Positions 8,499-15,437 of a stretch of 64,000 bases of DNA are shown here, in pieces (positions within the stretch are counted from its first letter, which is position 1; each line of letters begins with the position of its first letter). The DNA lies in the NCBI GenBank assembly GCA_016342355.1, contig JAEINP010000008.1, forward strand, positions 61,531 to 125,530. The letters run 5' to 3'. The position numbers and the translations under genes were made by a program. The notes beneath the pieces were generated by a model. The model did no database searches. It was not told where the DNA came from and was given only the letters and a program-made list of their open reading frames with translations. The stretch is from Desulfatibacillum sp. Lineage in GTDB: Bacteria > Desulfobacterota > Desulfobacteria > Desulfobacterales > Desulfatibacillaceae.

Positions 8499-10544
8499 TT
8501 ATGCTTTCCTGAAAACAGCTTCCACGGGTTTACCTTCCAGGCGGCTGGCCACGTCATCCTTTATAATGGCGTCCGCCAGAATTTCCATGGCGGCCCTGTA
8601 TGCGCGCAAGGTGTGCTCGATGTCTCCATAGGAATGCGAGTAGCAAATGTTCTGTCCGCCTGAAAAAAGCACGCCCCGCTTTAAACATTCCTGCTGGAAC
8701 AGACTTTTCAGCACCAGGGATTCCTCCCCGTTTTTGTCGGTGAATGAAACCAGGGTTCTTGGATCCAGGCCCTGACATTTGATGTGGTCCTGCAACTTAA
8801 ACTCATTGGCCAGGACCGTGACGCCATCCTTCAGGATCTGGCCCAGTTCCCACAAATGGAGATAGACCTTTGGATCCATCAACTCATTTATGGTGGCTTT
8901 GGCGGCTGCCAGAGACACGGTCTCTCCCCCAAAGGTGAAGGAAAAGAATATCTCGTCAAAAAGCTCCATGACAGGCGCCCGGCCTACCACGGCGGATATG
9001 GGAAATCCGTTGGCCATGGCCTTGCCCACGCAGGCCAGATCAGGTAGGACTCCAAAGTATTCCTGAGCCCCGCCCAAAGCCAGACGAAAGCCGGTAATCA
9101 CTTCGTCAAAAATCAGCAACGCCCCGTTTTCGTGGGCCAGATTCTTCACGCCCTGCAAAAAATCTTCAATGGGCGGAATCAAGCCTACGGGTTCCATGAT
9201 GACTGCGGCGATCTTGCCGGGATATTTTTCAAACAGGGATTTCAGACTATCCAGATTATTGTAAGTAAAACCTTTAGTCAATGCTGCAGTGGCTTCGGGA
9301 ACCCCCCGGTTGCGGGTGGTGGTGCCAATGTACCAGTCCTGCCAACCATGATAGCCGCAAAAAGCGATCATATCGCGTTTGGTGTAAGCCCTGGCAACCC
9401 GGACTGCCCCTGAAGTCACGTCCGAACCGTTTTTGCCAAATCGGACCATCTCGGCGCAGGGGATGATGTCCACCAACAACTGGGCCACCTCCACCTCCAG
9501 GGGATGGGGCAGGGAAAAGACGATGCCGTCCCTTGCTTGATCTATGGCCGCTTGGGTTACGGCGGGATAATTATGCCCCAGGATCACAGGACCAAGGGCC
9601 ATGGGAAAGTCTATATATTCGTTGCCGTCCACATCCCACACATGGCTGCCCGAGCCTTTTTGGAGAAATACCGGCGCCGCTCCCCGGACAAACTGGGTGG
9701 AGCACTTGGAAAAAGTCTGACTGGCCGAGGGAATGAGTTTTTCGGCCTTGGCAAGCATGGCCATGGATTGCTCCAGGACCAGCTTTTTTCCCGGCATGGG
9801 ATCTTCCTTGAACAGGGATTTGTAAAAGCCTTCGTTACGAATGTTACCGGCATTGATGTCCATCAGTTGAGGCTCCTTTTGCAATAAGTCCAGCACCTGG
9901 GCCAAACCAAACCCCGAATCCCCCAACCGGACGTAGAGTTCCCGGACAAATTCCAGGTCCTTGGGCTCGTCCACGGTCAGGCGCAATTCTTTGAAAGGCA
10001 ATTTATGTTCGTTCTCCACATTGACACGGGAAAAGGCCTCTGAAGTCCGCATGTAAGGGGTTACATGTTCCCGGTCCGCCGGAAGCCTGGCCATTTTCCA
10101 TGCAGTTTCCAGGGCCTGCATGGAGAAAACCTCCACGTCCAGGCCGTCCGGATAGGTATAAACAAGAATATTGGCGGCATAGTCGCAGCCGCTTTTTTGA
10201 AAGGCTTCAACCACCCGGTCCACGACCCCAGGGTCCAGGCAAGGACAATCTCCCGTTACCCGCACTACAGCCCGGGCCTTATACTGGCGGGCGGCTTTGT
10301 AAAAACGGTCAAGGACATCGGTTTCACTACCCCGATAGCAGGCAATACCCTGCTTGATGCACAGGGCTGCCAGGGGGTCATCCCCGGATTCCTGGGAGGT
10401 GGCCACCATAACCTTGTTCACAAGGGTGGCCCTTTGCAGGCGATCCACCACATGCATGAGCATGGGCCTGCCGCCGATATCCGCCAACACCTTGCCGGGC
10501 AGCCGTGTGGAGCCCATACGGGCCTGAATAATTCCCAGAATCAT
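8499..10544 (-). CDS. Fusion: SpsF-type cytidylyltransferase + class III (GSA-type) aminotransferase
   Basis: A 681-residue two-domain protein in one uninterrupted frame. Residues 1 to about 245 form a nucleotidyltransferase of the SpsF/CMP-sugar type (ILGIIQARMGSTRLPGKVL, VVRVTGDCPCLDP, LTVDEPKDLEFV), likely the PseF-equivalent activating the nonulosonic acid with CTP. Residues from about 260 form a glutamate-1-semialdehyde-aminotransferase-like domain, with DEVITGFRLALGG and the PLP lysine in CVGKAMANGFPISAVVGR. These two functions are commonly encoded by adjacent separate genes in similar loci. The aminotransferase probably adds an amino group to a keto-sugar; its substrate is unknown. It overlaps the Gfo/Idh/MocA gene by 4 nt. 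Confidence 0.88.
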   Translation of the reverse strand: MILGIIQARMGSTRLPGKVLADIGGRPMLMHVVDRLQRATLVNKVMVATSQESGDDPLAALCIKQGIACYRGSETDVLDRFYKAARQYKARAVVRVTGDCPCLDPGVVDRVVEAFQKSGCDYAANILVYTYPDGLDVEVFSMQALETAWKMARLPADREHVTPYMRTSEAFSRVNVENEHKLPFKELRLTVDEPKDLEFVRELYVRLGDSGFGLAQVLDLLQKEPQLMDINAGNIRNEGFYKSLFKEDPMPGKKLVLEQSMAMLAKAEKLIPSASQTFSKCSTQFVRGAAPVFLQKGSGSHVWDVDGNEYIDFPMALGPVILGHNYPAVTQAAIDQARDGIVFSLPHPLEVEVAQLLVDIIPCAEMVRFGKNGSDVTSGAVRVARAYTKRDMIAFCGYHGWQDWYIGTTTRNRGVPEATAALTKGFTYNNLDSLKSLFEKYPGKIAAVIMEPVGLIPPIEDFLQGVKNLAHENGALLIFDEVITGFRLALGGAQEYFGVLPDLACVGKAMANGFPISAVVGRAPVMELFDEIFFSFTFGGETVSLAAAKATINELMDPKVYLHLWELGQILKDGVTVLANEFKLQDHIKCQGLDPRTLVSFTDKNGEESLVLKSLFQQECLKRGVLFSGGQNICYSHSYGDIEHTLRAYRAAMEILADAIIKDDVASRLEGKPVEAVFRKA

Positions 10545-11545
10545 GGATGCGTCCCTTCCTGGGGTTTGATTATCCTCCCTTCCCGGGAGGAGGTTTTGGC
10601 GGCCAGGATAACTTCCAGTATGTTCTGGCCAGCCATAAAGTCCGTGATTGTTTTTTTGCCGGTTTTTGCGCAGAAGCGAAAATGATCAATTTCGGCCACA
10701 TACATTTGGTTGATGTCGTAATCCCCCGGTTGTTCAAATTCGGTCCAGGATTTTTCGGAGGCCAAATACAGACGGACCTTGCCCTGGGAATAATCCCAGG
10801 TCATGGTGCCCTGTTCCCCGAAAAACTCGTAGTTGCGCTGGTAAACCCGCTGGGTGTAATCCAAATGCACTTCGCCGATGGTTCCTGATGCAAACCTGAG
10901 CAGCACTGCGGCAGTGTCCTCGGTTTGGATTTCCAGGCTGCTTAACTTGCCGGAAAAACAAAAAACCTGATCCACGTCCCCCAAAAACCAAATCATGTAC
11001 GCCAGTTCGTGGGAGTCCAGGAGAACCCCACCTCCCAGGTCCTGGCGGGCGCTATACCCCTGCCGAAAGTCCTCGTAAGGGTGCCAGTCCGGCAAATATT
11101 GCCCAAACTGACAGCGGGCCGAGGTGATCCGGCCCAAAACACCGGACTCCAGGATTTCCTTCATCTTTAGGAACAGAGGATGGAACTTGAAGTTGGAGCC
11201 CACCATGGTGACCAGACTCCGTTCTTCCGCTTCCCTAACCAGACTATCCACACCATCGGAATTATGGGATAAGGGTTTTTCCACAAAGGTATGGCATCCG
11301 GCCCGTATGGATTCCATGGCCTGGGTAACATGCAGGCTGTTGGGCGAACATACCAAAACCGCCCCGGGCTTTTGCGCCAGGGCCTGTTCCAGGCTGGCAA
11401 AACCTTGTGCGTCGAAATCCTGTACCGCCTTATCCCGTCGTTCCTGGCTGGGGTCCATGACAAGGAGATCTTTTTCACCCAGGTTTTTGAGATTGCCCAA
11501 ATGTCTCCTGCCTATGGACCCGGCCCCCACGACAAGTATCTTCAT
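10541..11545 (-). CDS. Gfo/Idh/MocA family NAD(P)-dependent oxidoreductase
   Basis: A 334-residue sugar dehydrogenase-like protein. The N-terminal Rossmann motif is KILVVGAGSIGRRHLGNLKNLG, followed by the family EKP motif (TFVEKPLSHN) near residue 95 and the DLGGGVLLDSHELAYMIWF helix that carries the catalytic region. An excellent ribosome site (GGAGGTGATGC) precedes ATG 11545, and the start overlaps the end of pseC by 4 nt. Members of this family oxidise or reduce hydroxyl/keto groups of nucleotide sugars or free sugars. Given the fused aminotransferase downstream, it could generate the keto-sugar to be aminated, which is inference. Confidence 0.88.
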   Translation of the reverse strand: MKILVVGAGSIGRRHLGNLKNLGEKDLLVMDPSQERRDKAVQDFDAQGFASLEQALAQKPGAVLVCSPNSLHVTQAMESIRAGCHTFVEKPLSHNSDGVDSLVREAEERSLVTMVGSNFKFHPLFLKMKEILESGVLGRITSARCQFGQYLPDWHPYEDFRQGYSARQDLGGGVLLDSHELAYMIWFLGDVDQVFCFSGKLSSLEIQTEDTAAVLLRFASGTIGEVHLDYTQRVYQRNYEFFGEQGTMTWDYSQGKVRLYLASEKSWTEFEQPGDYDINQMYVAEIDHFRFCAKTGKKTITDFMAGQNILEVILAAKTSSREGRIIKPQEGTHP

Positions 11546-12765
11546 GCATCACCTCCTATCCCCAGAACGTCCACAAGGGTTTCCCCCACCCTGCGGATTT
11601 GGTTTCTGGTTAGGGAAGCAAACATGGGTAAAGACAGGCATTCTTTGTAGAAATCCCATGCACATGGGCATGTTTTGGAATCGTAACCTATCCGCTGATA
11701 ATATGGATGGGAATGCACAGGAATATAATGGACCTGGGTTCCGATTCCCCGATCATGGAGCTTTTGCATGACCTTTTCCCGCTCCTGACCCAAGCGATCA
11801 AAAGGAATGCGCACCGGATACAAGTGATATGAGGAAGCGCTGGCGTCTGATTCACCGGGAAGCCGAATGGAGGTTGATGCTCCTAGCTCCTCCCGATACC
11901 ACTGGGCGATCTGTCTGCGAGCCTGAACAAATTCATCGATTTTTTTTAATTGGGAAAGACCCAGGGCGCAATTGATATCCGGCAAGCGGAAGTTAAAGCC
12001 CAATTCCTGCATTTCGTAGTAACCCGGCACAACTTGCCCGGCATATTTTTCCCGCATTTCCTGATTTTTAAAAAGTTTGGGGTCCCGGGTGATACCGTGG
12101 CTCCTGAAAAGTTGAAGCCTGTTGTACAATTCTCTATCGTTTGTGGTTACCATGCCGCCTTCTCCGGTAGTCATGTGCTTAACCGGATGGAATGAAAATA
12201 CGGTCATGTGGCTATGGCGGCACGACCCCACCTTGATAGTTTCTCCAGTTTTGGGGTCCTGATAGGTTGCACCCAAGGCATGGCAGGCGTCTTCAATGAT
12301 AACCAAGCCAAATTTTTGAGAAATGCTGTATATTTCCGGCATATTGCACGGAAGACCTCCGTAATGAACCGGAATGACACCCCTCAGGGCCGACTTATTT
12401 TTCAGATGTTCCTTCAAGTTTTCAGGGTCCAGATTGGCGGTGTGGGGATCAACATCCACAAAAACCGGATCAGCTTCCACATACAAGGCGCAATTGGCGC
12501 TTGCCGCAAAAGTAATGGGGGATGTGGCCACCCGGTCTCCTCTTCCCAGGCCGGCAACGCGGCAGGCCAGGGCCAAGCCAGCCGTACCCGAGTTAAGGGC
12601 CACGGCAAACTCTGCCCCGGTAAACGCGGCAAAGGCTTCCTCAAACTCTTCCACTATCGGACCCTGGGTAAGCCAGTCAGACCTCAGTGCGCGGACGACC
12701 TCCCGAATGTCGTCCTCATCCACAACCTGGCGTCCATAGGGTATGAATTCATTTTCCTGGACCAT
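11542..12765 (-). CDS. pseC: UDP-4-amino-4,6-dideoxy-beta-L-altrosamine transaminase
   Basis: A 407-residue DegT/DnrJ/EryC1 aminotransferase of the PseC type. The N-terminus FIPYGRQVVDEDDIREVV is typical of PseC, followed by the substrate and PLP contacts NSGTAGLALACRVAG and EDACHALGATY. The PLP lysine is in FSFHPVKHMTTGEGG near residue 190. It transfers an amino group from glutamate to C4 of the 4-keto product of PseB. It lies 41 nt after pseB, and its end overlaps the next gene by 4 nt, so it is part of the same transcript. Confidence 0.94.
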   Translation of the reverse strand: MVQENEFIPYGRQVVDEDDIREVVRALRSDWLTQGPIVEEFEEAFAAFTGAEFAVALNSGTAGLALACRVAGLGRGDRVATSPITFAASANCALYVEADPVFVDVDPHTANLDPENLKEHLKNKSALRGVIPVHYGGLPCNMPEIYSISQKFGLVIIEDACHALGATYQDPKTGETIKVGSCRHSHMTVFSFHPVKHMTTGEGGMVTTNDRELYNRLQLFRSHGITRDPKLFKNQEMREKYAGQVVPGYYEMQELGFNFRLPDINCALGLSQLKKIDEFVQARRQIAQWYREELGASTSIRLPGESDASASSYHLYPVRIPFDRLGQEREKVMQKLHDRGIGTQVHYIPVHSHPYYQRIGYDSKTCPCAWDFYKECLSLPMFASLTRNQIRRVGETLVDVLGIGGDA

Positions 12766-12806
12766 GTATGAGCCAATCCTGTGCCTGTGCCGGCACGCCA
12801 GGGGGT

Positions 12807-14063
12807 TTAACCTGCATTTAGAGTAGCCGGAGCCTGGGAAACAGGTTCTGACAATTCACCCTTGATGATCTTTTTCAAATCATTTTCTGTCAGCCATTGG
12901 GTATTGTTATTGCTGGAATAGGTGAATCCTTCCAGGACAGCCTCCCCTGCGCTGTAATCCCCCTTCTCCCACCAGGACAGGGCGGGCATGACCACGTACA
13001 TGCCTTTGTAGGCGATGGTATTCCGGCCGTCTTCCTCGGTGATCATGGATTCATGGAGCTTTTCGCCAGGGCGGATGCCAATGATTTCCACCTTGCATCC
13101 AGGCGCCACAGCCTTTGCCAAATCAACCACCTTCATGCTGGGAATTATGGGGACGAATATTTCGCCGCCCTGCATGTGGGTGAGTCCGTTCACAACCAGT
13201 TCTACGGCCTTGTCCAAGGTGATCCAAAAACGGGTCATGCGGGAATCCGTGACGGTGACCTTTCCGGATCTGGCCTGTTTCTGGAACAAGGGGATGACAC
13301 TGCCACGGCTGCCAATCACATTGCCATAACGAACGCACGAAAAGCAGGTGCCCCGCTCACCTGTATAGGAATTGCCCTGTATGAAAATTTTCTCGGCGCA
13401 CAGTTTGGTGGCTCCATAGAGATTGACAGGGTTGACCGCCTTGTCCGTGGACAGGGCCATGACCTTTTTGACGCCGGCGTCAATGGCAGCGTCAATGATG
13501 TTTTGCGCCCCTATGATATTGGTTTTGACCGCTTCCAGGGGGTTGTACTCGCAGGCAGGCACTTGTTTAAGTGCCGCAGCATGAACCACAATATCAACCC
13601 CTTCCATGGCTCTACGCATGCGGTCCCTGTCCCGCACGTCGCCGATAAAATAGCGCAGCTTTTCCTCCCCGAATTCCCGGCGCATATCGTCTTGTTTAAG
13701 TTCATCACGGGAATAGACCCGGATGACTCTGGGGTTGTGCTTCTCCAGGATGGTTCGGCAAAAATGCTTGCCAAAAGATCCAGTCCCGCCGGTTACCAGG
13801 ATACACTTGTTGGTCAGGTCAATGGATTCGCGGCCCGAGGAGCTTTTGGAAAGCATTTGTTTGGTCTGGCGAATGCTTTGGTTTTTCTTGCGAATCAGGT
13901 CCTTGATTTTCAGGAAGTTTTTGATGTCCTTGTCCGTGTAGCGTCTTTGTCCCCCGGAAGTGCGGACAGGCTTGATGAGGTCGGTGAATTCGGATTCCCA
14001 ATACCTGACGGTAGACCTGGGAACATCCAGTTTTTTGCTTACTTCATGAATTTTGTATTCCAT
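12807..14063 (-). CDS. pseB: MerR-type DNA-binding domain fused to UDP-GlcNAc 4,6-dehydratase (PseB)
   Basis: A 418-residue single frame with two parts. Residues 1-70 form a MerR-like winged helix: YKIHEVSKKLDVPRSTVRYW, then GGQRRYTDKDIKNF, then a Lys-rich helix. After a short Ser-rich linker, residues 83-418 form a full-length PseB (about 335 residues) with TGGTGSFGKHF for NADP, YSRDELKQDDM, and the catalytic STDKAVNPVNLYGATK. PseB converts UDP-GlcNAc to the 4-keto-6-deoxy-L-arabino sugar, the first step of the pathway. No stop separates the parts. An internal ATG (13856, residue 70) could give a PseB-only product but has no clear ribosome site. It is the first gene of the operon, 110 nt from a predicted sigma-54 start site, so it may regulate its own operon. 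Confidence 0.9.
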   Translation of the reverse strand: MEYKIHEVSKKLDVPRSTVRYWESEFTDLIKPVRTSGGQRRYTDKDIKNFLKIKDLIRKKNQSIRQTKQMLSKSSSGRESIDLTNKCILVTGGTGSFGKHFCRTILEKHNPRVIRVYSRDELKQDDMRREFGEEKLRYFIGDVRDRDRMRRAMEGVDIVVHAAALKQVPACEYNPLEAVKTNIIGAQNIIDAAIDAGVKKVMALSTDKAVNPVNLYGATKLCAEKIFIQGNSYTGERGTCFSCVRYGNVIGSRGSVIPLFQKQARSGKVTVTDSRMTRFWITLDKAVELVVNGLTHMQGGEIFVPIIPSMKVVDLAKAVAPGCKVEIIGIRPGEKLHESMITEEDGRNTIAYKGMYVVMPALSWWEKGDYSAGEAVLEGFTYSSNNNTQWLTENDLKKIIKGELSEPVSQAPATLNAG

Positions 14064-14183
14064 TGCGTCACCATTCTTCCTTGGATCCCGGAATCAGGAC
14101 CTGGCCCCTAACGGGCAGTTTCGGGTGTGTCTTCGAGGTCAAACCTTGGTTCAACTTCGAGATTTACTTTGCAGTTTGCTGAA

Positions 14184-14199
14184 TGCAATTGACGTGCCA
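14184..14199 (-). promoter_or_regulatory. Sigma-54 promoter for the nonulosonate operon
   Basis: On the minus strand the site reads TGGCACGTCAATTGCA, an exact match to the sigma-54 (RpoN) consensus TGGCAC-N5-TTGCA with the invariant GG and GC ten bases apart. Transcription should begin about 12 nt past the GC, near 14173, leaving a leader of about 110 nt before pseB. Sigma-54 drives middle flagellar genes in many proteobacteria, which fits the flagellin-glycosylation role inferred for this operon. No experimental data are implied. Confidence 0.75.
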
Positions 14200-14279
14200 T
14201 GGTTTAGACGCAGGAGGCTTTGCCAAAAAAATCACGGAAAAGAAGATGCCAAAAAATTCTTTATGAAAAGGATGACACA

Positions 14280-14295
14280 TGGTACAGTGTGTGCA
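14280..14295 (+). promoter_or_regulatory. Second sigma-54-like site facing flgM
   Basis: The sequence TGGTACAGTGTGTGCA keeps the invariant GG and GC at the right 10-base separation and matches TGGYAC-N5-KTGCA. It is weaker than the minus-strand site. Transcription would start near 14306, about 215 nt before the DVU0524-like gene, so it could be an additional, earlier promoter for flgM. Confidence 0.4.
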
Positions 14296-14414
14296 ACCGA
14301 TTTGGGAACGGTTCATGCGGTGATAAAAAACACGTTCCACCGGGGGGTACACAAGCAGAGACACTCCTTGTTTTGACAGGGCGACAATCTTTTGACGCTC
14401 ACCCCCTGAAAAAT

Positions 14415-14431
14415 GGGATTCCGAGAATCCC
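14415..14431. promoter_or_regulatory. 7-bp perfect inverted repeat with 3-nt centre, followed by a T run
   Basis: GGGATTC-CGA-GAATCCC, with CGTCA and then eight T bases after it. It lies in the putative leader between the sigma-54-like site and the sigma-28-like promoter. It could be a transcription terminator/attenuator that insulates the sigma-28 promoter, or a protein-binding site. Confidence 0.4.
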
Positions 14432-14474
14432 CGTCATTTTTTTCCATTCCTGGGAAATTTCTCATTTTTTTTCC

Positions 14475-14501
14475 TCAAGTTTTCTATTGGGGTTCCGATG
14501 A
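14475..14501 (+). promoter_or_regulatory. Sigma-28 (FliA)-type promoter for the DVU0524-like gene and flgM
   Basis: TCAAGTTT, an 11-base spacer, then TCCGATGA. Compared with the enterobacterial consensus TAAAGTTT-N11-GCCGATAA this matches 13 of 16 positions at the exact spacing. Transcription would start around 14508-14510, just before the GAGGTGAAAGGA ribosome site. Because FlgM inhibits sigma-28, this would place flgM under its own target sigma factor, the usual late flagellar feedback. Confidence 0.6.
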
Positions 14502-14521
14502 AATGACTGAGGTGAAAGGAA

Positions 14522-14941
14522 ATGACGATTAATACGTACCAAGTTCACAATGTGTTAAGGGCATACGGCAGGCAGCTAACCACAGGCAAGCGCCTGGCCC
14601 GCCAAACTGCCAAAGAGAGCCCGGCGCCTGCGGACAAGATCACCATTTCCACTGAGGCCCGGAAAAAGTCCGTGGTAGACAAAGTCACTTCGGATATCAT
14701 CGACCGCATTTACCAGGAAGGACCCAACGAAAGCCTTGAAAAAGAAGTGTTCAAGGAGCTTGAGGATGAATTCGGGAATCCCCTCTCGATCGGACGCAAG
14801 GGCACTGAAATGGTATTCAGGGCCATCGGAAAGCGGTTGGGAGAAGATATCCAGGAATTATCGCCAGAGGATTCCGAACGGTTGAAATCTCGGTTGGAAG
14901 AAATCACACGCGACAAGGTCCAGCAGAACATGCTTCAGTAG
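14522..14941 (+). CDS. DVU0524-family FlgM-associated protein
   Basis: A 139-residue protein beginning MTINTYQVHNVLRAYGRQL, a hallmark of the DVU0524-type proteins found immediately before flgM in deltaproteobacteria. It is basic in the first 35 residues (GRQLTTGKRLARQTAKE), has the ITISTEARKKSVVDKVTSDII segment that resembles FlgM-like helices, and ends in a charged helical region (ESLEKEVFKELEDEFGNPL to the end). No catalytic motif or membrane segment is seen. It may take part in late flagellar gene control; the biochemical role is not established. It has a clear ribosome site and lies 20 nt ahead of flgM in the same operon. Confidence 0.82.
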   Translation: MTINTYQVHNVLRAYGRQLTTGKRLARQTAKESPAPADKITISTEARKKSVVDKVTSDIIDRIYQEGPNESLEKEVFKELEDEFGNPLSIGRKGTEMVFRAIGKRLGEDIQELSPEDSERLKSRLEEITRDKVQQNMLQ

Positions 14942-14961
14942 GGTTATAAAGGGAGTCCGCC

Positions 14962-15285
14962 ATGAAAGTAACAGGCAACAATTACGAGATCAGCAAGTAT
15001 CTCACCGAAACAACTACCAGAGAAAGCCAGAAAACCGGTGAAACCAGTTCCAAGGCTAACCAATCCCTGGCAGGCCCCGGAGCGCAGGGACAGGACGTTA
15101 TTGTAGAGTTGTCCCAAAAATCTCAGGAAGTTCAAATGGCTCGCGAGGCCATTGAACAACAGCCCGATATGAGGGAAGAAAAAGTGGCGGCCCTGAAAGC
15201 GCAACTGGAAAACGGGACCTACGAGGTCAGCCCTCAGGATGTGGCGGAAAAAATGGTCCGTATGTTCATGGATGAAACAGGCTGA
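14962..15285 (+). CDS. flgM: Anti-sigma-28 factor FlgM
   Basis: A 107-residue small protein. FlgM binds sigma-28 (FliA) and holds back late flagellar transcription until the hook-basal body is finished and FlgM is exported. The N-terminal half (MKVTGNNYEISKYLTETTTR) is polar and probably disordered, as is usual. The C-terminal half carries the conserved FlgM pattern, with REEKVAALKAQLENGTYEV near residues 71-89 followed by SPQDVAEKMVRMFMDE. The length is normal for the family. The ribosome site is AAGGGAGTC. It is the last gene before a strong terminator. Confidence 0.93.
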   Translation: MKVTGNNYEISKYLTETTTRESQKTGETSSKANQSLAGPGAQGQDVIVELSQKSQEVQMAREAIEQQPDMREEKVAALKAQLENGTYEVSPQDVAEKMVRMFMDETG

Positions 15286-15333
15286 TTCGTCTTTGGCAAA
15301 GCCACAGGCGCACCCTTAATCCATTGATATATA

Positions 15334-15382
15334 AACCACGGACAACAAGCGTTATATAGCGCTTATTGTCCGTGGTTTTTTT
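15334..15382. terminator. Strong rho-independent terminator after flgM, probably bidirectional
   Basis: An 18-bp stem (AACCACGGACAACAAGCG with its complement, one mismatch), a 7-nt loop TTATATA and a run of seven T bases from 15376. On the minus strand AT-rich sequence also follows the stem, so it may also end transcripts from the convergent gene at 15438. Confidence 0.9.
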
Positions 15383-15437
15383 GCGCCCAAAAACCCAACC
15401 CCAAATATATTCAACCATCTGATATTATACTTATTAA

